Source: Adiantum capillus-veneris
Taxonomy: Eukaryota > Streptophyta > Polypodiopsida > Polypodiales > Pteridaceae
Assembly (NCBI GenBank): GCA_014529385.2
Contig: CM043958.1
Location: 79,219,169 to 79,283,168, forward strand
Direction: 5' to 3'
DNA: 64,000 nucleotides
The notes under the pieces are model-generated. The model saw nothing but the letters and a program-made list of their open reading frames with translations. It did not search any database and was not told where the DNA came from. Positions 1-11,765 of the stretch are shown one piece after another (positions within the stretch are counted from its first letter, which is position 1; every line of letters starts with the position of its first letter). Both the position numbers and the translations under genes were made by a program.

Positions 1-118
1 TTGGCCACTTACAATGTGAGTACAACTAGTTAGGCTTTATATTATAAAACAAGTGGGAATGAAGATAAGTCATTCTTTTTGGAGCACACATTGGACTACA
101 TAGGTATGTCCATTCATC

Positions 119-119
<1 letters not shown>

Positions 120-201
<82 letters not shown>
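120..201. repeat. (CT)n microsatellite
   Basis: About 40 perfect CT units. Any open frame across it encodes only Leu-Ser repeats and is not a gene. Confidence 0.98.
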
Positions 202-205
<4 letters not shown>

Positions 206-1275
206 GCTATCCGACTTCCACCACTCACGTCGTCCATCGCTCATGCCATTTGCCACTCTATCTCCCTCTCCCCTTTTTTTCAATTGGCAAAATGCTGTTA
301 ATGACAATAGTTGTAGCATTTTTCCTATTTTGCAGTATTTTTGTGGCATTATATTCCAAAAATCCTATGCACAACGTTGCTAAATTTTTAAAAATGAAAA
401 AAAAAACTGAAAAATGCACGCATGGATGATGGGAGGCTCTAACCCCGCCTTTTTTGCATTTCTCAAAATTTGGCGGCGTCATGAACGAATTGAAAAAGTT
501 TTTTTGAAAAAAAAAAGGGAGGAGGCATAGGTCCCTAATCATCCATGCACGATGATGGGGGGGCTCTTCCTCCCACTTTTTGTTTTCAAATTTTTGCTAA
601 TCGTTGTGTCTTTTTCCACTTGAAAAATTTACACCATAATTATGATATAATATTTTTTATCAAATTTAATATGAGCTATATAGTATGTAGTATATATAGT
701 ATAAAGTATAAAGTATAGAGTATATAGAATTCTGTAGTATATAGCATACTACATACTACATACTATATAGCATAATTATATATTGCATACTACATAGTAT
801 GTAACATAAGTATATATATAGTATGGCTTCTCAGTAGTTTATATAGTATATAATCTAGCTCTACGTAATATATGTAGTATATATAATATAATATATAGCC
901 TTCCATAATATGACTATAACTATAGTATGTATAATATAGTACTAAACTATATGCTATAGTAATCTATATAAACTAAGAACTATATAGCTAGCAAGATAAA
1001 CTATATTCTAAACTATAACTACATATAAACTAGATAATTAGTTAGTATATATAATATAACTTCAAACTAAATACCATAACTATACATAGTTTTTATACTA
1101 TAGCTATATTTACATTATATATAATATAACTTTTAAATTTTTGATATATAAATTAAACTAATCTAAGTAGAGTAAAGAATAAAAACCTAATATTTTATAG
1201 AAAAATAATACATGAATTATGCAACAAAGACTATATAAGATTAGAACTAGTTATTGATTTGTGATGTGTAGATAG
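202..1275. other. Non-coding, AT-rich block
   Basis: No gene is seen. Two diverged copies of a block beginning GATGATGGG lie near 425 and 550. From about 640 to 1,160 the sequence is mostly TATA/TAGTA-type words with overlapping imperfect palindromes, for example around 725-770 where a GTAGTATATAGCATACTAC-like segment folds back on itself. It could be decayed microsatellite or a transposon interior. I see no terminal repeats or coding potential. Confidence 0.7.
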
Positions 1276-2151
1276 ATGGCACCTAAGAGGGATAGCAAGA
1301 AAAGTAAACCTCCACTCTCACCTTTAAGTAACAGTCAAGTGAGCATGAAGTTGCTGTATGGTTGTATCCCAGATAGGATAATCAATCAAGAGACATCATC
1401 CAAAATAAAACATTTGGACACTCCTCCCAAAATAGAGAGCCATATTCTCAAAAGGTGTGTGTTCATTGATGAGGAGGATGAAGTTGATGAAGACTCCAAC
1501 AACATTGAGGATGATACAAAGATCACAAGTAAATTTTGAAGAATGCAATGATAGTTTGTATTCTTTATGTTAAGCACTAAATGGTGTTTTGAGATTTGTA
1601 CTGTTTTTTAAGATTTTGTATTGTTTATGTTTCATAAGACTTGCAAAAAAAGGGTGCTTGAAATTTTCCATGAGTATGTGTTTGACAATCATGAGGTAGA
1701 TGTTATTTTTGGTAAAAGATTTATGTGATGAATAACGATACTGAAAATCCTTAAATCCCGTGTGGAAGCTTAAGATAATGTGAACGTTTTTTTTGGGATT
1801 GATTGTCATTGTTATGTGTTGGTGAACATATTGAGTATGGTTTATATTTTGGTTTGTAAGAAAATCCTTAAATCTCATGTGAGAGCCCAATAAAGGGTGG
1901 ACAATTTTTTATTTTAAAATTGTCTTCGTACAAAGGAGACTCTAGTAATTGTTTTATAAATCATGTGCATGTGATTCTATCAAACTCTATTTACATGTGA
2001 TTTTGATTGTACATGATTGTCATTTTTTACTCTGTGCAGAGACCAATGTGCATGTTGAAAATATTCATAATAATGAAGAAGACAGTAATGGTAGTGATCA
2101 AGAAGGGAAAAATGGTGGTCAGGAGAATAATCATTCAAAGCACCTAGGCAA
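1276..2151 (+). pseudogene. Two 5' exons of an unrecognised multi-exon gene
   Basis: I do not recognise the protein. A first exon (1276-1528) opens with ATG and a Lys/Pro/Ser-rich start, then an acidic stretch rich in Asp and Glu. A GTAAAT donor follows at 1529. An acceptor, CTGTGCAG, ends at 2039. Joining 1528 to 2040 keeps the frame and continues into a second acidic, Asn-rich stretch to 2151, where another GTAAAT donor occurs. The acidic low-complexity N-terminus suggests a nuclear or regulatory protein, but that is inference. The sequence after 2152 is disrupted by stops, so the locus may be decayed or the exon structure may differ from my reading. Confidence 0.35.
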
Positions 2152-3660
2152 GTAAATTTTGATTGGCTTAATGAAGGATGTTGCAAATAAGCTTTATGCT
2201 GAGAAGAGAGCATTGACTCCTCCTATTCCACTTTGTTGACTCATGGTGCATGAAGTTGTTAGGTTTATTAGAAATGATATAGAATGGCTCATTCCCTCAT
2301 TTGATTTTGTTGGATATTTGCAAAAAATGGAAACACTTTCTTGTGTGGATAAGGGATTCTAGAGGAAATACCATACCAGTTACCACAACCAACATTGAGG
2401 AATAGGGACTACTTTGGTGAGAAAGAAATGTTGAGTTCGCGGGAGCACTTAGGAACAAGTGGTATTTGCTTAAAGGGAAAATCTTTTTGGTTTAGGCTGG
2501 AAATATTAGGTTAAAAACTTGGTGGAGGAGAATCAAAGATAGTAAGATATTTTATCTTTCCCATTTTCTACATGTAAATCTTTGTTTCGAATTATGATTA
2601 TTTCTGTTGTGTGACAGAGTACTCTAACAATGCTCAATACCACATTAGTGTTCGTTGCCAATTCCTGAGCTAACCAAATCCAAGGAAGCAAAGTTTTTAG
2701 TTGCACTTGACATGTCCAATGTGTAAGTGTACTAATTGCTAAACCTACTCTCATGTCTTGCAATAATGCTTGTGTTCATCTGTTTGATTTGTTTTTGTTT
2801 ACAACATTTCTAGGACGTATGTCATGCCAAACATCACTCATGAAGTCTATATGTTTCAAAAATTTGGTATGACAAATAAAGAGTCAATTCTTGACAAATT
2901 GACACTTGATACAAGACAATGGGCCACGATTGAAATGATTGTGGAGGCAAAGTATTACCATGGTGCTGCAACATGGTACAACACTCCATGTGGATTGATC
3001 TCTTAACTTGTGTGGAAGGTGATGCCTACATTTCTTTCTCTTTTTAGATTTATGTATGTCCTTTTCATGGTTTTGATAAGGTATTATATTTTAGGATGAG
3101 TTCAGTGTATTTATGGACAAAGAGAAAGCAAAAGTTGATGCACTTGGACTACTTGATGTTGAGAGGAAGAAGCGGCTACACGAGGGCAAAAAGGTGGAGG
3201 AGGAATGGTGGAAAGATATGAGATACAAGTACCTACAATCTCCAAACCTCTCAATGGAAATGTGTTCTTCAAGTTATTATTAACGTTAAATGGGATGAAC
3301 CTGGCATGTTAAAGATCACTAGAGATAAGCTCCATTGTTTGACAAGATGAACGATCACTTCAGAGAGGTAATCAAGCACTTTCTTTCTCATTTGATACTA
3401 ACCTACTTTCTATTTCATGTGTATATGTTATTTTTTGATATGATGTTATTTATTGTAGAAAGAAGATAGTTTTTTGTAAGAAGGTTATGTGACAAATGAG
3501 CATGATGAATCCCACATGGGAGCCCAAGATAGAATGTACAATATACAGAGCCGGTCATGTCCTCTTTGCAAGCCACTACACCTCTTATGGCACCCTCCTC
3601 TAAGGTTCCCACTACATCCTTATTGGTGCATACTACTTTGTTTGTTGCGAGTCTTCACTT
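2152..3660 (+). pseudogene. Middle part of the same unrecognised gene, with stops
   Basis: Short protein-like stretches alternate with AG/GT splice-like sites. Residues readable from about 2170 to 2290 include a hydrophobic segment but hit a stop. An open stretch at 2824-3006 contains a Tyr-His-Gly-Ala-Ala-Thr-Trp motif. A TTTTAG acceptor at 3094 precedes a Lys/Glu-rich helix-like segment (3095-3235), and another exon-like piece follows a TTGTAG acceptor near 3460. Stops interrupt several pieces, which argues for decay. No family assignment is possible from the sequence alone. Confidence 0.3.
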
Positions 3661-3971
3661 GGGTGTGAGGCTTGGGAGAGGAGGCCTATCTTGGTAAGTT
3701 TTTAAATATTTTTTGAAAATGTGTGTTCCTTATTTTTTAATTCAATGCTTAATGGGATAATTATTGTAGGGTTCCCTTACCAAACTGTTGTTGATATTTT
3801 TCTTGTGAATATCTCGCAAATTGATAAGTTTTCTCTTCATAGGTAGATTTGGGTAATGATTACTTATTGGCATGCTATGTTGCTTAGTGCTAAGATTCTA
3901 AAACATGATTCATGTTTGATTTTCTTGTAGCATCAATTTTTTTTAATGATGCAAAATACAAATCTATATAG

Positions 3972-4535
3972 CAAAGATGGTGTCTATGTTGTGAGGTTGC
4001 TAGGCTTATCTTTGCATATTTTCCTACAAGTTTACTTGTGGATGGTCTGCCATTGGGTTAGTAACTACTCTTTGAACTAGTACCTGAATCTCACTATGGC
4101 TCTATGCTTACATACCATCAATCTATTTTGTAGAGGGCATGAGTGTTCCCAAGTGGAACACATTTTCCAGGGGTCTTGTGACAGGGTGCATGGATGTTGC
4201 ACGTGAATTTTTGGCTCATGAAGGGTTTTCGGTCACCATGTGCATGGTAGAGCATATCAGAGATTTTATTGTAGATGCAACAAGGGTAGGACTTATGTTC
4301 TTATGTACGTGGACCCTCATGTGTAGTAAGAAGGCATATCAACATACATTCACTAGAGAGGCGGTGAGATAACACACTTAGTTTCCTTATTTAATTTCAC
4401 AACTAAACACATTGTAATGAAGTCATGCATTCTTTGAGAAATTTATTTATGCAGGTACTTAATCTTACCATGTACCTTCGTGTTGGGCATCGCGTTGTCA
4501 TGCATTTTTTGGATGAGTACAAAAGCCATAAATGA
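3972..4535 (+). CDS. Terminal exons of the unrecognised gene, in phase
   Basis: Three exon-like segments join cleanly: 3972-4056 (donor GTTAGT), 4134-4363 (acceptor TTTTGTAG, donor GTGAGA) and 4455-4535 (acceptor TTATGCAG, stop TGA at 4533-4535). The phases agree at both junctions (one leftover base, then zero), which is unlikely in random sequence. The joined tail has about 130 residues with Cys, aromatic and hydrophobic runs and no motif I recognise. Introns are short (77 and 91 bases). It may be the 3' end of an intact gene whose upstream exons I mis-assigned, or of a recent pseudogene. The product is unknown. Confidence 0.4.
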
Positions 4536-7500
4536 TGACAAAAGAATTTGCTAACCACCCTCATGTATATATGTGCATAGTGCTTTCAGCTTTGAGAGTG
4601 TCCGTGTAAAAAAACCCTTTACAAAGGCTTGGTTTTGGTCAAGCGGTTGGTTGAGTTTTGGGTTGGTCGAAGCTTTCAAAAAATAGTTTTCAATGAGCAT
4701 TTCTAGTCGTGCTTGATAGCTTGCAAATCGGACTCCGACATTGTGAGTTACATGCACTCGAAGTGGAGGTTTTTTCACTTAAAAAGTGGCGACGGATGCA
4801 CGTGGGAAGACGGCAAGTGGGCCGACTTGATGGTTTTTTTTAGCAATGGCATCTTTAAAAATTTCTGGAGTTAGCCGAGGTAATAAGTTCCAAGCCGTGC
4901 TTTACTACGTTATATTTGAAGGTCGGGGTCACCCGCTACGCCTCCGAGAAAATGGCTCAGTTTGGGGGAAAAACAGAAAATTCAGGTTTGGGCATAGGAA
5001 AGATGGGGAAGTTGGGGAGAGCATGCCATGTTGCAATGGACTAAACCCACATGTGGGGGGTTGAGGGGAAAGTGGAGGGTATATATACTAGAGGAGGACT
5101 AGTCTATGGTGTACCAAATGGTAAAGGAATGCACTCAAGGCCTTGCAAGGGGGGCTTGTGGGCATTTTAGGGAGCTTGGGGCGCCATCTTGAGTTCCCAC
5201 CAGCCTGGCCAGGCACCTGGACAAAATTTTTTGTCCCCTGGACACTTTCCCCACCTCCCCCTTGGTCAAAATCATCGACATGGAGCTTTCCTTTCCCCAA
5301 AAAGGCCAAAAATAGCCCAATTAAAAGGGGAAATGAGAGAGAAAGATGACGGCTGAGAAAAGGAAGAAGACTCCACTTCAATAAAGTGGAAAATTCCCCC
5401 ATTATTTTAGCTGTATTTTCCTGCACATCCCTTTTTGCTTACATAGACTTGTTTTTTGGAGCTTTTGAGAGACCTTCCATCTTCAAAAGCTTGTAGCTCT
5501 CTCGTCGGTTATCAGAATCAAGCATATGGATGCTCTACGGAGATCCTCACGACACAAGCTTCATCTTCATGGTCTCGGTTTTCTTAAATTTTAGCCTTGG
5601 TTTGAGTTAGAGATGTTTCTCGCCCATCTTCATCGGTGTTCGACTTTGGTGTTTTTTACCGTCATACAGGTTTTCTTTCCAACGGTGTGACTCGTGCAGA
5701 GCTATTGAGGCACTTGTTTTCCTTGTTGTTTTCACGCTAGCAGTGTGCCATGCTATGATAGAGAGAGGCAAGGGGGAAAATGCTCAGAGATTGTTTTTGA
5801 CGGACTGTAGCTACATGATGGATGATTTAGTCTTCCCCATGGAGATTGATGGTTTTATTATTTGAGGCGGGGGAGAGAGGTCTTCTTTATTCTTTTGGTA
5901 AGACTAGTCCAATGTATGACATTAGTCAATGTTGTAGTATACATGTTCTTGCAATAGGTTTTTGATTGACACCATATATGGTCAGGTGGTTGTTGGATTT
6001 TTATTGATCCTTACGACTATGTTTGCGACTTGTTTGAGGGGTGTGGTGGTTTGGCCCGAGCTTGCATGGAGGATATGAGGCATTGTATGTTTCTAGAGAA
6101 ATATGATGTACTCTATGAGATATGTTTGTCTGACATTGCATGCGGACCAGTGAAATATTGATTGTGGGTGCACACTTTGTTTAAAAACTCTCTTCAGACA
6201 TTACATTTTTATGTTTTGATTTATGTGTTTTATGTACATGGCATACACATGACATTGACATAGCATTTTGGTGATTTTGTAGTATGAGATGTATGATGTA
6301 CTAGCACTTGCATAACCAAAGGCACTTTTTTCCCTTGGGTTTTTTTACTTTGGCACATTCGGGTATGCAAGACCCTAGCTTTAGGTTTTCATTAATGTTT
6401 TTTGTGTGTGCTTTTTACTTTCAATAAAAGGCTTTTGTAGCTTGTATTTACACTTAGCTTCAAAAAGCTTCTTTTGCAAATAAAAAGATCAGGAGACTTC
6501 TCTACAAAGGGAATGCTTGCTCAAGGATGCACAAAGAGCATGAATAGGTGTAATCCTTCCATGATTTTGCTCTTTTGTTAATCTCTTCATTCTCTATGCT
6601 TGGCTTAAGGAATTTTTGCTTCGAAGTTATGGTTTTTTCATGTTCAAAAGCTATGCATCCCAAAGTTTCAACACTTTGCTTTCTGAAAGTTAACTCATCG
6701 AAAAGTTAGGTTTATGTGTGCTAATCATAGGTATTGGTCTTGACCTTAGGTTAATATAGGTTTATTTCTCATTAGTCCTAGACTCTTAGTGATAGTCTTA
6801 ATACTCCATTCATTTTTGTCATGACCTAGGGCTATGATTAGGCTTTATTCCTTTAGTCCAATTGCCATTAGCATCTCAAGTTGGAAGCAATCAAGTGCTA
6901 AAAAATGAATCAATGAAGCAACAAAGTGTCAAGAAAAAGTAGCGAAAATGATACTAGGAACATGAAAATAAACTCTTTATGTTATGTTGTGTCTATGTGA
7001 GGCCTAGCGCCTTATTGGCACCTGCCAAGCGAGGGGAATCACCTTGGCTCGCTTGGTCAAGGCCCTAAACTGATGTCCTGGGCTGATAGGGGTTCGCCGT
7101 CACCTTGGTAGGCTAGTAGGCTTTTGGAACAACTTCTTGAGGGTTCAAGGAGCCGAGAGTCATACCTAGACTTGCCTTGGGATGGTAGCCTTGTGATGTG
7201 TTTTACTTTTTTCAATGAATGATAAAAACAAAAGTTCCATGAGCTTCAAAAAAGCTGTGACAATGTACTAATAGATTAGGAGCTTTTTTATAGCCCATAG
7301 GCATGATAGTGTTGAATGACTTATTAAGATTGGTCATATAGTTTTTAGGCTAGTAGGTTTATGACCTTGCATTAGCATAGGTTCATAATTGATTGCTTGT
7401 GTTTCCTACATAAAATTGAAATTTCAAGTGGTTTAATCTTCACGATAGTATAAGTGATTTTTTGCTTTATGTTGTCTAGTTTTTGACTATGATTCACCCA

Positions 7501-7687
7501 TCTTTTAGAAGCAAAAAAATCACTTTGCATGATTGATCATTGTGCTTCATGTTTTATTCATTCTTGGTGGCCTTTGATGCTCATTACTTGTTCTTATGTT
7601 TTGCACCTCAACATTCCTTCCATGGACTTGCTTTCTACCATGTCAACGTGTCTTGCTTCACCGGCACACGAGGACGTGCACCAAATT
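4536..7687. other. Non-coding, probably transposon-derived
   Basis: No convincing gene. Open frames near 4,846-5,064 and 5,088-5,426 have no domain and overlap each other on opposite strands. A TATATATA box-like word lies at 5,079. The stretch just before 7,688 ends in a polypurine tract and an LTR, so at least its right part is probably the internal region of a plus-strand LTR element. I cannot see its gag or pol. Confidence 0.5.
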
Positions 7688-7700
7688 AGGAAGGGGGGAA
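7688..7700 (+). other. Polypurine tract of LTR element X
   Basis: AGGAAGGGGGGAA lies directly before a TGTT LTR start. This is the normal position of the plus-strand primer of an LTR retrotransposon and sets the element on the plus strand. Confidence 0.6.
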
Positions 7701-8714
7701 TGTTAGCAGCGGCCAACACAGGCTACACCGAATATGCATCAAGCAGGAGATATCTATTTGGAGTTCCAAAGTTGTACATGGTAGCTTGAGGGCTCAAGCT
7801 TAAACCCATAGTAGAAGGGATTGTGGTGAAAGCCCTTAAAAGGAATCCTTTAGGCAATGAGGCTTCATTCTTGAGTATCCACTCTTGAAGATCCACTTTT
7901 GAAAGATCCCTCTCTCTAGAGCGTTCACTCTTTGGCATAGCCTTGAGCTTAATGCCCATGCTTAAGAGGCTAGTGCTAACCATTGTAATTAGAGTAATCT
8001 CTTCTTGATTAATCTAATTCTTATTTTCTCATTAGTCTACTTCTTCTCTACATTTCATCTTGTCATGAAGTAGTATTACACTTTCATTATTCTAGATTTG
8101 AGAGATGTATGTACTTCTTGCTAGTAACCACTCTTATCTCTCTATGAGCAATTCATTTGCGATATTTAGGATCACAAATTATGTTTATTAATTTGGGTCT
8201 TAATCTTGTAATTTGTGTATGTACTTCTTGCTAGTAACTACTCTTATCTCTCTACGAGCAATTGATTTGCGATACTTAGGATCACAAATTATGTTTATTA
8301 ATTTGGGTCTTAATCTTGTAATTTGTGTGTGTGCCGTATTCTTTGCTTGTGTGTAGATAGGTTTTATGAAGATCTATCACCATCACTTCATGTGAGTAGC
8401 TATTGTGATGAAGTGTCATGATTGACATGTGGTGATTAGTGTGTGCTTATCATTAGTGTGCTTGGGGTTTCTAGTCTATGGCAAGTGATTGGACTTTGGT
8501 GGCGGGCTTGATGTGTGTAGGAGTTATTTGATTAGTAATTAGAGTAGGTTTAGAGTTAGTCTTGCCATGGCTAATCTGTACTTTCATTGGAGAGGTGATC
8601 TCTTGAATCCTCTATCCTATTCATCTGATGCTCGTGCTTCCATGCCCTAGCCGGGTTGTTGGATCCATGGATTTGATAATTTTGTGTGGGTTGTGATTAT
8701 GTCGTGCTACAACA
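7701..8714 (+). mobile_element. Orphan 3' LTR of an LTR retrotransposon (element X)
   Basis: The segment begins TGTTAGCA and ends TGCTACAACA, an imperfect terminal inverted repeat with canonical TG...CA ends. It follows a polypurine tract. The length is 1,014 bp. A 110-bp tandem duplication lies inside it. Directly to the right (8,715) starts sequence homologous to the gypsy LTR at 17.9 kb, so element X probably inserted into that LTR. I see no matching 5' LTR in the window; it may lie further left. Family not determined. Confidence 0.6.
8106..8325. repeat. 110-bp tandem duplication inside LTR X
   Basis: Two copies (8106-8215 and 8216-8325) differ at only a few bases. The shared block starts TGTATGTACTTCTTG and ends near TCTTGTAATTTG. 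Confidence 0.95.
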
Positions 8715-8850
8715 CCTCCCTACAGAGAGAGAGAGAGAGAGAGGAAGATATAGACGTAGACGTAGATAATAAAAACCCCTTGGGATATGATGGCAAACTT
8801 GAAGCAAAGTTGTATTTACACAAACCTTTGTTTTGGCTAGATGGAGACCG

Positions 8851-8852
<2 letters not shown>

Positions 8853-8901
<49 letters not shown>
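8853..8901. repeat. (GA)n microsatellite in LTR A
   Basis: Perfect GA run. LTR B carries a long AT run followed by GA at the equivalent position. Confidence 0.97.
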
Positions 8902-8903
<2 letters not shown>

Positions 8904-10426
8904 CGGGGGATTCACCATGAAAAACTTACTGCACCACGTAAATGCAAGGGAGGGGGATTTTCTTACAAGTTACATAAGCGTATAGGTTAGGGGCACACCC
9001 TAATAATTTATCTCCCAAGATCAAAAATAAGGGAGGGGGTATCATTTCTATGGGGTGGGTGGGGGGGAGAAGTTAGAAAAGGAGAAAATGAGAGGAAATT
9101 TTTGTGTTTCAAAATTATGGCTTCCCAAAAGAGTCTGCCCTCGAACTCGTGAGTCAATAGATACAAAGATACATGTAAGAACTAACACTGCTTTGTATCA
9201 AATTGCTTGTTTTGTGATCATAGTTCATTTGTTGAGGGATGGAAGTTATAAAGATTTTGTATAGATGAAAATTTACTCGAAGAACCTAACAAAACTTTAT
9301 AACCATGTTTTTTGAGTAATTTAGATGGGTCAGAATTGGGTGAGTAGCTAGAGTGCATGCTGAATGGGCACATAGTTTGAAAGTCAAACTAAGACACATT
9401 GAGGGTACATTTAGTTATCAACTTAGTACATTTTGAGCCACTATGCTACATGCTCTTTGAGTAGTTTTACTCATTTAGATAATGTAAGACCGAAATTTTA
9501 TGTGTAAGATAGGGATATGATAGTTTTCTGCATTGGTTGTCATATAAGCGTAGAAAGAGGGGGTCATATTTCCTAATATAAGTTTTATATAGGGGTTTTA
9601 TCAAAGTTTTCTGCTCGTAGGTGGCATCCCATTTTGTATATAGAATTAATCCCTCAGGAGCGAGAGAGAGAGAAAGCGAGAGAGAGAGAGGGGTGGGGGG
9701 GGGGGGGGAGAGCCTATAGTGCATTCTCTAGGGAAAATTCATGTGTGCGGGGATCATACTCTTGTGTGTAGCGACCCTTGGAGTCAATGCATGTGCATGG
9801 CTTCCCTCTCAAGTGCTGACCCCCCGATAGTGACCTATCAGTGCTCTTTTAGAGGTGCAGGCTGCATTAGTTTAACACAAACTGATTAGGTTAGGGCCCT
9901 AAGCTGGAGAGACAAAGCACTCAGCCGGGTCCCGGATGCTTGAGTGGTGCTTTGTTTTGGGAGGAATAGAAAATGACACTCTCCTACGTGGGCCTTTGTG
10001 ACCATCACCTAGAGAGAGGTGGAATATACAATTGATTTTTTTTACAAGGTTTTGGCTTGAAAAGGAAAATGTATTACATTATGGATGTTTACTATGTAGA
10101 TGTGTTGTGGACGAGAAGCTGGTGAATTGCAGGCTTTACTAGTATATCGGTGTAGCGCGCTCGTCAACTTTGATGTCGATTTGGGAATTCCTTCGGTGTC
10201 TTTCTTTAAATTGTGGTCGCCATCACGTGATCTTGGTCTTCTTGTCGATGCATCGTCGTCCATCTTTCTTGCTTCTTTTCTGCTTCCTTGCATAGTGTGT
10301 GTGCATTGTTGGTGTGTATGAGACTATGTGCGTACGCTCATGCGTATAGTGTATGTATGTGTATGTGTATGTGCTCCTGAGTGTGTATGTGTGTTTATAA
10401 AAAGAGAGAATGGGCTGAATTTTAAG

Positions 10427-10429
<3 letters not shown>

Positions 10430-10492
<63 letters not shown>

Positions 10493-11010
10493 AAGAGTGA
10501 GCAAGAGGTGATGGGGCTGTGTGAGTGTATGAGTGTGTGTGTGTGTGTGTGTGTAAGTGTTTGTGTGTGTGTGTGTATGGTAAGAGAGAGAAAGACTTCT
10601 TACATAGAGAACAAGAGAGAGAGAGGGAGAGAGGGCTGAACAAGAGAGAGATGGAGAGAGAGCAAGAAATGGGAGAGAGAGAGGGAGAGAGAGAGAGAGA
10701 GAGAGAGACTGAGTGTGTGTGTGTGTGTGTGCATGGAGAGAGAGAGAGAGATATATATGTTTATCCGCTGTTGTCGACACAGGAAAAGAGAGAGCGAGAT
10801 AGAGAGAGAGAGAGAGGGAGGGAGGGAGGTGTGAGGGAGTGCGTGTGAGAGAGATGGTGAGAGTATGTGTGTGACGTGTGTTGAGAGAGAGAGAGGGATG
10901 TCCGCCACCTGTATACAAACGAGAGGGAAAGAGAGAGAGAGAGAGAGAGAGGTGGCAATAATGGAGGAGAGAGAGAGGGAGTGGTGATAATGGAGGAGAG
11001 AGAGGGTGTG
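10430..11010. repeat. GA/GT-rich low-complexity part of LTR A
   Basis: Alternating GA and GT runs (for example 10,430-10,488 GA, 10,528-10,553 GT, 10,673-10,707 GA). Open frames of Leu-Ser, Arg-Glu or Thr-His repeats across it are artefacts of the dinucleotide repeat. Confidence 0.95.
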
Positions 11011-11159
11011 GTACCAAGCGTGCACAATTCAAGGAGGGAGGGGTGGCGACATGCAAGAAAAAAACTTTTTTTTTCTTTTATTATGCTCCCCCTGAGTGGG
11101 GTTGGTTCCCACGGCCATGGCTCCTAAGGCCGGCCATCATTATCCCTCTCCTTTTGGCT

Positions 11160-11510
11160 AGAGGCATTCATGTCTGTAGCTCTGCTTCTGATTCTCTAGC
11201 AACGGAGTTAGAGGGTTCTCCCTCCTTGGAATATCTACCATGAACTCAGGATCAAACCTTAAGTACCTTTTGAGCCTCCATGCATCGACTCTGGTCTTGT
11301 GAATTCGGCCATCTACCTCCATCAATTTGTAGCTACCATTGGCGTATCACCTTTTGATGATCAATGTCCCCTCCCATCTAGGCTGAAACTTTTTATCTTT
11401 CCTAGTGTCAAATATGTTGTTGTATCTCAACACTAACATGCTTTTCTTGAGACCCTTTTCCTTAAGCCCTTGATTGATTGTGATTGGATGTCCTTCTGCG
11501 TGTGTTGCAT
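11160..11510 (-). pseudogene. Gypsy 1 integrase C-terminal domain
   Basis: Minus-strand frames encode a segment with the pattern Phe-Xaa-Pro-(Arg/Lys)-Trp-(Glu/Lys)-Gly, then Gly-Ser-Tyr-Lys-Leu and a Gly-Arg-Ile-His-Lys stretch, the usual tail of gypsy integrases. It is homologous to the intact open stretch at 25,254-25,703 of element 2, but here broken by frameshifts. Its end lies just before the A/T tract adjoining LTR A. Confidence 0.7.
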
Positions 11511-11765
11511 ATTAGTTGATTGCATCTTCCCTGTCGAGCTAAAGCCTTTCTAGATACAAGATGTGGTTGCAGAGATGGGCAATTGGTGCTGTAATTGACT
11601 AGCCATGACTCACAAGCTGACTATCTATACCTCGATGGGTAAAATGGCTTCTTTTCCATATACCAGATGGAAAGGGGTGAAACCTAGTGATTTTTGGAAT
11701 GTCGTGTGGTAGGCCAAAAGAGCGGCCATGAGATGCTTATCCCAATCACTTGTGTGGTTATTCAC

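Larger units (their letters stand above)
8715..11055 (-). mobile_element. Gypsy LTR A (3' LTR of element 1)
   Basis: This segment is homologous in order to 17,906-19,482 plus 24,744-25,128 (LTR B). The shared blocks include the region around GACGTAGATGTAGATAATRA, the block around TTAGGTTAGGGCCCTAAG, and the TTATAAAAAGAGAGAATGGG block. The right edge is taken at ATGCA before the A/T-run that precedes the pol 3' end. The first roughly 150 bases present in LTR B (17,752-17,905) are absent at the left, where LTR X begins. The interior is largely GA, GT and GAGG low-complexity sequence. Confidence 0.8.

Noticed and set aside
5088-5426. 112-codon minus-strand frame and its plus-strand partner
   Set aside because: Open on both strands, no domain, Pro/Gly-rich composition from G- and C-rich runs; not supported as a gene.
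10223-11056. Long minus-strand open frame (277 codons) rich in Ser-Leu and Thr-His
   Set aside because: It is the translation of GA/GT microsatellite in an LTR; low complexity and present in several frames at once.
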